Source of the DNA: Candidatus Scalindua arabica
Lineage (GTDB): Bacteria > Planctomycetota > Brocadiia > Brocadiales > Scalinduaceae
DNA length: 47,355 nucleotides
Direction: 5' to 3'
NCBI GenBank assembly: GCA_018263435.1
Contig: JAANXD010000057.1
Span: 1-47,355 of the forward strand
Both the position numbers and the translations under genes were made by a program. Below the pieces are notes generated by a model, which did no database searches, was not told the DNA's origin, and saw nothing but the letters and a program-made list of their open reading frames with translations. Shown piece by piece: positions 1 to 7,258 of this stretch (within the stretch, counting starts at the first letter, position 1; every line of letters starts with the position of its first letter).

Positions 1-2
1 AA

Positions 3-62
3 AGTACCGAGACCAAGCCAATAGAAGTGGAAGCGTTAGAAAACAAGACAAAAACCCAATAA
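3..62 (+). CDS. C-terminal end of an upstream protein (partial)
   Basis: One frame is open from the window edge to a TAA at 60-62 and encodes a lysine/glutamate/threonine-rich tail ending KTKTQ. The stop lies six bases before the start of the next gene, as expected for tightly packed genes of an integrated element. Only about 19 codons are visible, so no family can be assigned and the frame could be open by chance. Confidence 0.3.
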   Translation, partial: STETKPIEVEALENKTKTQ

Positions 63-68
63 TAAACG

Positions 69-365
69 ATGAAATTTGAACTAGAAACAGAAGATTTGGA
101 AAAGATAGCCAACATAATTGTTGAGAGACTTGAACCATTACTCAATAACTCTCATAATTCCAAAGATGATGAGCTAATGGACATAAATGGATTAGCGGAA
201 TACCTTAAGGTAAAACCTTCATGGGTATATATGAAAGTACACACAAGGCAAATCCCCTTCCGTAAAGTCGGTAAATTCCCACGGTTTCCCAAAAAGCATA
301 TTGATTTGTGGACATTAAACCCATATCATCCAGATTTAAGCATTTATAACTTAAATTCTGACTGA
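69..365 (+). CDS. excisionase-like helix-turn-helix protein
   Basis: A 98-residue protein with an HTH_17/MerR-like excisionase domain at about residues 38-80. The core is [11 protein letters not shown], then PSWVYMKVH and a basic RKVGKFPRF segment that fits the wing seen in this family. The N-terminus (1-30) is acidic and probably helical. Such proteins act as recombination directionality factors or small DNA-binding regulators beside tyrosine integrases, and an integrase starts 17 bp downstream. No strong Shine-Dalgarno precedes the ATG, so translation may be coupled to the upstream gene. The family call is good; the excisionase role is inferred from context. Confidence 0.7.
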   Translation: MKFELETEDLEKIANIIVERLEPLLNNSHNSKDDELMDINGLAEYLKVKPSWVYMKVHTRQIPFRKVGKFPRFPKKHIDLWTLNPYHPDLSIYNLNSD

Positions 366-382
366 AAGGGGGTGATAGAGAT

Positions 383-1540
383 ATGCGGAAAGCTAATGTG
401 CAGAAAGATAAGAAACAAGAAATCAAAGGATTGTACAAACGTGGCCAGGTCTATTGGGTAGCATACAAAGCAAGTGATGGCAGTATTTGCCGTGAAAGCA
501 CTGGTGAGAAATCACGAGAGGAAGCTGAATATTTCCTGGCAAAGCGTAGAAAGCAAGTCAGGGATGGAGAAATTATCGAAGCCAGAAAGCGGAAGAACAA
601 CAAATTTGCTGAGCTTGCAAAGGACTACATGGAATGTTGCGTTGGACAAAAGGCATTTCATAGTAAGAAATTTCTGGTTAACCAATTGATTAAAAGGTTC
701 GGAAATCTCAAGGTAAGGGAATTAAACACCAAGATGATTGAAAAATGGCAAAATGAACAATTGAAGTACAATAAGCCTGCCACTACGAATCGCAAACTAA
801 CGGTTTTAAAGCACATAATTAATAAAGGTGCTGATTGGGGAATGGCAAGCGAGGAAACGTTAAAGCGAGTGCGTAAGGTGAAGAAAAAGGCCGAAGAAAA
901 CACACGGCTTAGATTTTTAACCGTAGAGGAATGCCAAACTCTCATTGATTGTTGTGCCAAACACTTAAAGCCAATTGTTACGGTTGCGCTTCACACGGGA
1001 ATGCGTAGAGGTGAAATACTTAATCTAAAATGGGAACAAGTTGACGTGAAACACGGTTTCATTTTGCTTGAGATAACCAAAAATGGTAAGCGCAGGGAAA
1101 TCCCAATTGACAACACACTTATGATAATGTTTAATAGTATGCCAAGAGGACTTGAAAGCGTTTATGTTTTTACCGATCCTAGAACTGGCGAACCGTACAA
1201 ATCGGTTCAAACCAGTTTTGAAACGGCATTAAAGAGGGCAGAAATCCGAGATTTCCGGTTCCATGATCTTAGACATACGTTTGCGTCCCATTTAGTAATG
1301 GCAGGTGTGGATTTGACAAGCGTAAGAGAATTACTCGGCCACAAGTCTTTGGCCATGACTATACGATATGCACACTTAGCACCTGAGCATAAGAGAAGGG
1401 CGGTAAACATGCTTGATAAGGTACTGAAAAGCACACAAAAGGAGGCTCTACTTCACAGTTTTACTTCACAAAATGAGGGTTTTGAGCCAAAAGCAAGCAA
1501 CCTTAATTATAAGTCTTTTAATATCAACATGCGCCCATAG
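383..1540 (+). CDS. tyrosine site-specific integrase
   Basis: A 385-residue phage/ICE-type integrase. An AP2-like N-terminal DNA-binding part is followed by a SAM-like core-binding domain (about 75-165) and the catalytic domain (about 175-355). The catalytic residues are visible: Arg in TGMRRGEI, Lys in [20 protein letters not shown] and the tyrosine in TIRYAHL. A strong Shine-Dalgarno (AAAGGGGGTGA) precedes the ATG. The stop codon TAG (1538-1540) and the preceding two codons lie inside tRNA-Arg, which is therefore the likely attachment gene. After the catalytic Tyr there is an extra tail of about 50 residues. The other end of the element is outside the window. Confidence 0.93.
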   Translation: MRKANVQKDKKQEIKGLYKRGQVYWVAYKASDGSICRESTGEKSREEAEYFLAKRRKQVRDGEIIEARKRKNNKFAELAKDYMECCVGQKAFHSKKFLVNQLIKRFGNLKVRELNTKMIEKWQNEQLKYNKPATTNRKLTVLKHIINKGADWGMASEETLKRVRKVKKKAEENTRLRFLTVEECQTLIDCCAKHLKPIVTVALHTGMRRGEILNLKWEQVDVKHGFILLEITKNGKRREIPIDNTLMIMFNSMPRGLESVYVFTDPRTGEPYKSVQTSFETALKRAEIRDFRFHDLRHTFASHLVMAGVDLTSVRELLGHKSLAMTIRYAHLAPEHKRRAVNMLDKVLKSTQKEALLHSFTSQNEGFEPKASNLNYKSFNINMRP

Positions 1541-1604
1541 CTCAATTGGATAGAGTATCGGTCTACGAAACCGGGGGTTGCACGTTCGAATCGTGCTGGG
1601 CGCG
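1531..1604 (+). tRNA. tRNA-Arg(ACG)
   Basis: A complete cloverleaf is seen. The acceptor strands GCGCCCA and TGGGCGC pair and are followed by discriminator G. The D arm is GCTC/GAGT, the anticodon stem TCGGT/ACCGG with loop CTACGAA, and the T arm contains GTTCGAATC. The anticodon is ACG, so A34 must be deaminated to inosine by TadA, whose gene starts 33 bp downstream. No CCA is encoded. The first ten bases overlap the end of the integrase gene. Confidence 0.96.
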
Positions 1605-1637
1605 TATCCATCCTTTTGAGTCCCAGGTTGTGAAACT

Positions 1638-2108
1638 ATGATAACTGAATTCCGTTCGCATGAATATTATATGCGACTGGCAATTGCTGAAGCAGAGAAG
1701 GCCTTCAAAAGTGGCGAAGTCCCTGTTGGGGCCATAATTGTTCACGAAAACAGCATTATTGCAAAGGCACATAATCAGAGGGAGATGTTATCAGATCCTA
1801 CAGCTCATGCTGAAATGATTGCAATCACACAGGCATCTGCATATCTTCAAAATTGGAGGTTAAGCAATACCACTGTTTATGTAACCTTGGAGCCATGTAC
1901 AATGTGTGCAGGGGCGTTGGTTCAGGCCAGAGCAAAAAACTTGGTATACGGAGCAAAGGACGAAAAAAACGGTGCCTGTGAATCGACAGTAAATCTGGTT
2001 AATGATCCTCGTTTTAATCACCGTTTGAATGTAGTCTCTGGGGTTTTAGAGAATGAATGTAGTTTGCTCTTGAAACAATTTTTTCTGGAAAAATGTCGGG
2101 GTGATTGA
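1638..2108 (+). CDS. tadA: tRNA-specific adenosine deaminase TadA
   Basis: A 156-residue zinc deaminase that converts A34 of tRNA-Arg(ACG) to inosine. The zinc site and catalytic Glu are in HAEM (residues 55-58), and the other zinc ligands are in PCTMCAGA. The N-terminal helix and the GEVPVGAIIV strand are typical of TadA, and the length matches the family. It lies between its substrate tRNA-Arg(ACG) upstream and two tRNA-Ser genes with SRP RNA downstream. This resembles the tadA-scr-dnaX order of Bacillus. Confidence 0.95.
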   Translation: MITEFRSHEYYMRLAIAEAEKAFKSGEVPVGAIIVHENSIIAKAHNQREMLSDPTAHAEMIAITQASAYLQNWRLSNTTVYVTLEPCTMCAGALVQARAKNLVYGAKDEKNGACESTVNLVNDPRFNHRLNVVSGVLENECSLLLKQFFLEKCRGD

Positions 2109-2141
2109 TCCAACGGTTGAAACAGCAGGCCAGATTAGTAT

Positions 2142-2228
2142 GGAGGGATGGCTGAGCGGTTGAAAGCGCTGGTCTCGAAAACCAGTTGGGGAGAAATCTT
2201 CACGCGAGTTCGAATCTCGCTCCCTCCG
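2142..2228 (+). tRNA. tRNA-Ser(CGA)
   Basis: Class II tRNA with a long variable arm. Acceptor strands GGAGGGA/TCCCTCC are followed by discriminator G. The anticodon stem is CTGGT/ACCAG with loop CTCGAAA, giving anticodon CGA. The T arm contains GTTCGAATC. CCA is not encoded. Confidence 0.95.
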
Positions 2229-2307
2229 TTTTGATATGGAAACCCAGGAAACAATATCGACCCAGGTTGGGCCAGAGGCTTGAACCTCCCTCTCTCAGTC
2301 TTGGATT

Positions 2308-2397
2308 GGAGAGGTGTCCGAGTGGCCGAAGGAGCACGCTTGGAAAGCGTGTAGGTGGGTAACTGCCTCGCGGGTTCGAATCCCGCCCTCTCCGCCA
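2308..2397 (+). tRNA. tRNA-Ser(GGA)
   Basis: Class II tRNA. Acceptor strands GGAGAGG/CCTCTCC are followed by discriminator G and an encoded CCA at 2395-2397. The anticodon stem CACGC/GCGTG encloses loop TTGGAAA, giving anticodon GGA. It has a long variable arm and a GTTCGAATC T loop. It is the second serine tRNA in 170 bp and the only tRNA here with an obvious encoded CCA. Confidence 0.95.
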
Positions 2398-2435
2398 TAA
2401 ATAAAATGTTTGTACAAGAAAGATTTATCGAGATT

Positions 2436-2709
2436 TTGGCCGTGCTAGACGGGGAGCTAGCGGTTCCTTGTTACCTGCAAACCGCTTACGCAGGGTCGAT
2501 CGCTTTTTGGAGGTTTTTCTGACTTTTGGTGCTTTCTAAGTAAGTGGTGTTGAAGGCTGGGTCTCATGCAATAAGGCTATGTGAACCTGGTCAGATGCGG
2601 AAGCAAGCAGCCATAAGCATTGGTACTTATGTGCCGTGGGGCTGCCTGGTCGGAGCTAACTGCCTGGAAAGTCCAACGGAAAGAGGATCGAAGAAAAGTG
2701 CACGGCTGC
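2436..2709 (+). ncRNA. ffs: signal recognition particle RNA, large (Alu-domain) type
   Basis: The 5' end pairs with the 3' end: GCCGTGC at 2439-2445 with GCACGGC at 2700-2706. The Alu-domain segment GGGGAGCTAGCGGT and the stretch around CTGCAAACCGC resemble the Bacillus scRNA Alu domain. The S-domain apex is clear at about 2589-2620: GGTCAG, then GCGGAAGCAAGCAGCC, which holds the Ffh-binding symmetric loop and a GGAA tetraloop. The 3' part contains GTGCCGTGGGGCTGCCTGG and CGGAGCTAACTGCC, as in large bacterial SRP RNAs. Length is about 270 nt. It is immediately upstream of dnaX, as in Bacillus. Confidence 0.92.
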
Positions 2710-2733
2710 ATTTTGCTAATTATAAGATAAGAT

Positions 2734-4425
2734 ATGTCATATATTGTTCTCTCAAGAAGATATCGGCCAAAATCATTTAACGAGATTGTCGGGCAAAAGC
2801 ATATAGTTACCACATTGGTAAATGCCCTTCAGTCTGACCGTGTTGCCCATGCATATTTGTTTGCCGGCCCAAGGGGAGTTGGCAAGACATCTATGGCAAG
2901 GATATTATCAAAGGCCCTTAATTGTCAAAAAGGAACACCCGGCAACCCCTGCAATAAATGCTCAACATGTAACAGTATTACAAATGGAAATGATATTGAT
3001 GTCCTGGAAATAGACGGAGCTTCCAACCGCGGTATAGATGAGGTAAGAAATATCAGGCAGAATGTGGGATATGCTCCGGCGGTTTCAAGATATAAAATTT
3101 ACATTATAGACGAAGTACATATGTTAACCAAGGAAGCGTTCAATGCCATTCTAAAAACACTTGAAGAACCTCCTGAACATGTAAAATTTATCTTTGCAAC
3201 AACCTCGCCAAGTCGTGTTCCCGACACCGTTCAGTCACGCTGTCAGAGGTTTGATTTTAAAAATATTTCTGTGCCTGATATTAGTGACAGGCTTGCACAG
3301 ATTTGCAAAACCGAGAACATCTCAGCAGAGGAAGAAGTTTTTCAATCCATCGCAAAATATGCCCGGGGAGGATTAAGAGATTCTGAATCTATCTTAGACC
3401 AGCTTGCTTCGTTTTGTCACGAAAAGATAACGCTAAAAGATGTTTACGATATTTTTGGGGTTGTCAGTGACGAGAAAATCTCTAGTTTGATTAATAGTTT
3501 TATAGAAAGAAATCCTGAGTTATCTGTAGAAATATTCCATGAAATTATGGAAAGCGGAAGAGATATAGAGGGTTTTATTGACCAACTACTACTTTATGTC
3601 CGTGATTTACTCCTTGTTTCAGTCAGTAAAAAGGAGCAAGGTACAATAGAAACCGTATCAAACGACATTAATCTATTACGGATGCAATCTTCATCACTTT
3701 CTCCTGATACATTAATGTACATGTTTCAGATAATTTCCGAAGCTAAAAGCAAAACAAGAGACTTGCTTCAACAGAGGATTTTTCTGGAAGTTTTGTTTAT
3801 AAAACTTGCGACTATGGAAGAATTGAAACCGCTTAGCACCGTTTTGGACAAAATAGAAGGAATAAAAAAAATGTTTGAGGGTAACGTAGAGAATGTTGGC
3901 AAGGCAGTGCCCACATATAGCGAAAGTGTTACAGCGCCTACGGCCCCGGCAAAAAAAGAGATAAAAGAAAAACCTTCCGATGGTTATGCAGAGACAAATA
4001 ATAAAGCAAGTGGTAATGCTGATTTTGCTAATACCTGGGGCAAGGTAATGGTTGAGGTTCAAGCTGAAAAAAAAACCATTTGGGCCTGCTTAAACGGTGC
4101 CAGGGTTTTAAATATTGATGATAATGAGGCGGTTGTGGAATTGCCAGGAAATTACCGTATTCATAAAGAAAGGCTTGAAAAACCTGAAGAAAAGCGGATA
4201 ATTGAAGGTTGCTTGGAGAAAGTAACCGGAAAGAAAATTCAGGTAAAATTTACAATATCAAAGAACGGTCATAAAGCAACTAATAATAAAGGCAGCAAGC
4301 ACGGCCTTGTGCAAGAGAGTAAGCGCAAGGGGTTGGAAGACGAGGTTAAAAACGAACCTATGGTAAAAAAAACTATAGATTTTTTTGATGGATCAATTGT
4401 TAATGTAAAAGGAGATAATGGATGA
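2734..4425 (+). CDS. dnaX: DNA polymerase III subunit gamma/tau
   Basis: A 563-residue clamp-loader ATPase. The AAA+ domain has Walker A GPRGVGKT (K51), zinc cysteines C64, C73, C76 and C79, Walker B IIDEVH (D126, E127) and the SRC arginine finger (S168-C170). Domain III reaches about residue 365. A charged linker follows, and then a C-terminal tau-like domain from about 430. A run of nine adenines (4067-4075) falls at codons 445-448, just inside that C-terminal domain, and could produce a shorter gamma form by slippage. The stop overlaps the start of ybaB. It heads the dnaX-ybaB-recR operon downstream of SRP RNA. Confidence 0.96.
   Translation: MSYIVLSRRYRPKSFNEIVGQKHIVTTLVNALQSDRVAHAYLFAGPRGVGKTSMARILSKALNCQKGTPGNPCNKCSTCNSITNGNDIDVLEIDGASNRGIDEVRNIRQNVGYAPAVSRYKIYIIDEVHMLTKEAFNAILKTLEEPPEHVKFIFATTSPSRVPDTVQSRCQRFDFKNISVPDISDRLAQICKTENISAEEEVFQSIAKYARGGLRDSESILDQLASFCHEKITLKDVYDIFGVVSDEKISSLINSFIERNPELSVEIFHEIMESGRDIEGFIDQLLLYVRDLLLVSVSKKEQGTIETVSNDINLLRMQSSSLSPDTLMYMFQIISEAKSKTRDLLQQRIFLEVLFIKLATMEELKPLSTVLDKIEGIKKMFEGNVENVGKAVPTYSESVTAPTAPAKKEIKEKPSDGYAETNNKASGNADFANTWGKVMVEVQAEKKTIWACLNGARVLNIDDNEAVVELPGNYRIHKERLEKPEEKRIIEGCLEKVTGKKIQVKFTISKNGHKATNNKGSKHGLVQESKRKGLEDEVKNEPMVKKTIDFFDGSIVNVKGDNG
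4067..4075 (+). other. A9 run, possible slippage site in dnaX
   Basis: Nine consecutive A residues follow a G, spanning codons 445-448 of dnaX. Losing one A leads to a TAA after five new codons, giving a product of about 452 residues. Gaining one A leads to a TGA after 14 new codons, giving about 461 residues. The position is close to the known gamma-forming A9 slippage site of Thermus thermophilus dnaX. Function here is inferred. Confidence 0.4.
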
Positions 4426-4766
4426 AGGGAATGGGCAACTTAGGCGGCATGATGAAGCAGATGCAGAAACAGGCAGTTGACATGCAGAAGAAGATGGGCG
4501 AGGTTCAGGAAAGCCTTAAGGAACGCGTCATAGAAACAAGCTCTGGCGGTGGAATGGTAACCGTACATGTAAATGGAAGGCAGGAGCTTCTATCTGTGAA
4601 AATTGATAAGGAAGTTGTTGATCCTGATGACGTGCAGATGCTGGAAGATCTTATATTAGCGGCAGTGTCTCAAGGTATGAAAAAATCTCAAGAAATGTAT
4701 CAAGAGGAAATGAACAAGTTGACAGGGGGCATGAACATACCGGGTTTATCCGGTATGCTTCAATAA
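4422..4766 (+). CDS. ybaB: YbaB/EbfC family nucleoid-associated protein
   Basis: A 114-residue protein with the typical YbaB layout: a methionine/glutamine-rich helix (GGMMKQMQKQA), a central SSGGGMVTVHVNG strand pair and a C-terminal amphipathic helix. The family forms dimers that bind DNA and is usually encoded between dnaX and recR, as here. The ATG overlaps the dnaX stop (ATGA), indicating translational coupling. Confidence 0.95.
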   Translation: MKGMGNLGGMMKQMQKQAVDMQKKMGEVQESLKERVIETSSGGGMVTVHVNGRQELLSVKIDKEVVDPDDVQMLEDLILAAVSQGMKKSQEMYQEEMNKLTGGMNIPGLSGMLQ

Positions 4767-4776
4767 GACTACAAGA

Positions 4777-5385
4777 ATGAAATCATATCCTGAATCTATG
4801 TTAAACCTTATGAGAGAGCTGGGCAGAATGCCCGGCGTCGGCCAGAAAAGCGCAGAGAGGCTAGCGCACTATGTTCTTGCATTACCTCATGATGATGCAA
4901 TGCAATTAGCTACGGCAATACGAAACGTAAAACAGAATGTTAATTATTGTTCTGTCTGTTGTAATATCGGAGAGACAGATCCCTGTCATATCTGTAAAGA
5001 CCATAGGCGTGACCATAAAAAGGTATGCGTCGTTGAACAGCCAAAGGATCTTTTTACAATTGAAAAATCAGGTTTCTACGAAGGGGTATACCATGTTTTG
5101 TCGGGACATATAGATCCCCTGGAGAACGTCGAACCGGAGGATATTAATATAGATAAATTGGTGGACAGGGCCAGGAATAACGGTATCCAGGAAGTTATTA
5201 TTGCCACTAATCCAAATATGGAAGGCGATGTTACCGCTATGTATATTCTTGAACAATTGGAACCTTTAGGTGTTAAAGTTACTCAATTGGCAAGAGGTAT
5301 GCCATCTGGAAGTTATTTAGAATACGCAAATTCTGCAGTTATTGCTGACGCGATTCACGGCAGAAAATCAATACAGAAAGACTAA
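4777..5385 (+). CDS. recR: recombination mediator protein RecR
   Basis: A 202-residue RecFOR-pathway protein. The N-terminal helix-hairpin-helix is seen in GRMPGVGQKSAERLA. The zinc finger is CSVCCNIGETDPCHIC. A Toprim domain follows (VCVVEQPKDL, then ATNPNMEGD), with the C-terminal Walker-like LARGMPSG segment. It starts 10 bp after ybaB in the same operon. Length is normal. Confidence 0.96.
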   Translation: MKSYPESMLNLMRELGRMPGVGQKSAERLAHYVLALPHDDAMQLATAIRNVKQNVNYCSVCCNIGETDPCHICKDHRRDHKKVCVVEQPKDLFTIEKSGFYEGVYHVLSGHIDPLENVEPEDINIDKLVDRARNNGIQEVIIATNPNMEGDVTAMYILEQLEPLGVKVTQLARGMPSGSYLEYANSAVIADAIHGRKSIQKD

Positions 5386-5405
5386 TTTTTTTGGAATTAT
5401 AAGTT

Positions 5406-6869
5406 ATGAGAGTAGGCACCATACTATCGCCACAACTTCGGCAGCAAATGAAATTGGCACCTCAGGTGATCCAATCTATAGAGATACTTCAGCTTCCCAT
5501 GTTGGCTTTAGTTGAACATGTACAGCAGGAGTTAATAGATAATCCCGTATTGGAAGAAGTAACCGATGATGAGAAAAATGAGCCGAAAACAGAAGAACAG
5601 ACAACACTCGACGAAGAGATTGCAGAAAGCAATAACGATGAAACGCCACAGGAAGATGAAGAATTCAAAAAGCTCAGGGAAATGGCGGACGATTGGGGAG
5701 ACTTTTACTCTCAAACGTCTATAAAAAGGGGCGACTCTGTAGATGAAAGAGACCGAAAGCAGGAAGCGCTGGAAAATACTGCCGCTAAATCAATATCAAT
5801 TCAAGACTATCTCCTTGGACAGTTATCGATTATGGAGGTAGAGGATTCGCTTACAGAAATATGTGAAAATATAATTTATAACATTAACGACAACGGATAC
5901 CTTGCTCACCCTTTGGAAGAAGTTGTTGAATCAATGGAAACCCCTGTGAGCATGGAACAGGCAAACAAAGCTCTGGAAATTATACAAAACATGGATCCTC
6001 CCGGCGTAGGAGCAAAGGACTTGAAAGAGTGCCTTATTCTGCAATTAGACGAAAGAGACCCTGATTATAATATTGCAAAAGAACTAATTTCAAACTATCT
6101 TGAAGAAGTTGAACTGAAGAAGTACAAGCTTATAGCAAAAAAGCTGGGGGACAACCTGGAATTGATTAAAAAAGTAATAGAGTTTATTAAAACGCTGAAT
6201 CCCAAGCCCGGTTCCCTTTTTAGCAGTGAACAGATACCATATGTAACACCAGAAGTCAGAGTGGATTGTGTAGACGGAAAATATGAGGTTACGCTCATAG
6301 GGGACCACAATCTCCCGCGCATTTATATAAGCCCGTTTTATAAAGATGTGCTTAACGGAAAAGGTTATGACTTGAATACAAGACGGTATATTCGGAAAAA
6401 GATCGAATCTGCCAGATGGCTTATAGATGCTATCGAACAAAGAAAAAGCACGTTGTATAAGGTAGCAGTCAAAATAGTAGAGATGCAGGAGAAGTTTTTT
6501 GAAGAAGGAATCCTTGCCCTTCGGACCTTAAAGATGCAGGATGTTGCAGATGCTGTAGGAATTCATGTATCAACTGTAAGCCGCGCTATAGCCCATAAGT
6601 ATATGCAGTCTCCCAAAGGAATTTTCGAGATGAAGTTTCTCTTTACAGGCGGCTTTATGAATGCAGATGGCGACATGGAAACATGGGAAGCAACGAGACA
6701 AAAACTGTCTAAAATTGTAAATGGAGAAGATAAATCAAGTCCCTTAAGTGACGAGGAGATTGCTGCCAAATTAAGAGCAATGGGAAGCGATATAGCGCGA
6801 AGAACGGTAACTAAATATCGAAGAAGTATGAAAATTCCTTCATCAAGAAGAAGAAAAGAAGAAGATTGA
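5406..6869 (+). CDS. rpoN: RNA polymerase sigma-54 factor
   Basis: A 487-residue sigma factor. The glutamine-rich activator-interacting region I is at the N-terminus (QLRQQMKLAPQVIQSIEILQ), followed by an acidic region II (about 50-110). The core-binding domain and HTH (VADAVGIHVSTVSRAI) come next, and the RpoN box ARRTVTKYR near the C-terminus contacts the -24 promoter element. It starts 20 bp after recR and probably shares its transcript. Sigma-54 regulons are common in planctomycetes. Confidence 0.96.
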   Translation: MRVGTILSPQLRQQMKLAPQVIQSIEILQLPMLALVEHVQQELIDNPVLEEVTDDEKNEPKTEEQTTLDEEIAESNNDETPQEDEEFKKLREMADDWGDFYSQTSIKRGDSVDERDRKQEALENTAAKSISIQDYLLGQLSIMEVEDSLTEICENIIYNINDNGYLAHPLEEVVESMETPVSMEQANKALEIIQNMDPPGVGAKDLKECLILQLDERDPDYNIAKELISNYLEEVELKKYKLIAKKLGDNLELIKKVIEFIKTLNPKPGSLFSSEQIPYVTPEVRVDCVDGKYEVTLIGDHNLPRIYISPFYKDVLNGKGYDLNTRRYIRKKIESARWLIDAIEQRKSTLYKVAVKIVEMQEKFFEEGILALRTLKMQDVADAVGIHVSTVSRAIAHKYMQSPKGIFEMKFLFTGGFMNADGDMETWEATRQKLSKIVNGEDKSSPLSDEEIAAKLRAMGSDIARRTVTKYRRSMKIPSSRRRKEED

Positions 6870-6900
6870 AAATTTATCAACTATGTGCCTCTGAGAAACA

Positions 6901-7092
6901 TTGAAATTATTTGAAATCATAAAAAAATATATTATGTTTCTTGCTCTTGTTGTGTGTATTTCGGGATGTTATTCATTTAACAAAAGCCATAACGCCGCAC
7001 ATAACCGTGCATTAAAAAAAGATATGGAATTATTACACAAAGATGTTGATTCTTTTCTTGGCACAACGAAACCATCCGCGCTCAGCGAATGA
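6901..7092 (+). CDS. small predicted lipoprotein
   Basis: A 63-residue ORF starting at TTG, 31 bp after rpoN. The N-terminus is a lipoprotein signal: basic KLFEIIKKY, a hydrophobic stretch and the lipobox ISGC, with acylated Cys at about residue 23. The mature part of about 40 residues is polar. No family is recognised. The TTG start and small size make this moderately certain, but the signal peptide and lipobox support a real gene. Confidence 0.6.
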   Translation: MKLFEIIKKYIMFLALVVCISGCYSFNKSHNAAHNRALKKDMELLHKDVDSFLGTTKPSALSE

Positions 7093-7258
7093 TAGATACA
7101 CTAAGCTGACAGAACCCTTTCATAATAAAATCTTGCCTTCCACATAATTTTAGAAACATTTCTACAGGATACGCAGTCCAGGACAAATCCTCGTTTAAGT
7201 CTTTTAACAATATGAACCCCGCTTAGCTTTGCACAGTTGTTTTCATGGAGATCATTCA

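Noticed and set aside
1563-1772. 69-residue minus-strand frame ending HDSNVQPPVS
   Set aside because: Antisense of tRNA-Arg and of the 5' end of tadA. No homology is recognised and there is no ribosome-binding site.
2135-2398. 87-residue frame on the minus strand with GSEIRTRVK and SAFNRSAIPPY
   Set aside because: It is the antisense of the two tRNA-Ser genes, a well-known source of false proteins. The tRNAs explain the sequence.
2589-2660. Small (4.5S-type) SRP RNA only
   Set aside because: The 5' Alu-domain sequence and the pairing of 2439-2445 with 2700-2706 show a large-type RNA of about 270 nt.
7229-7258. TTG start for the amidohydrolase at 7229
   Set aside because: The extra ten residues are unlike the family, and the ATG at 7259 has GGAG at suitable spacing.
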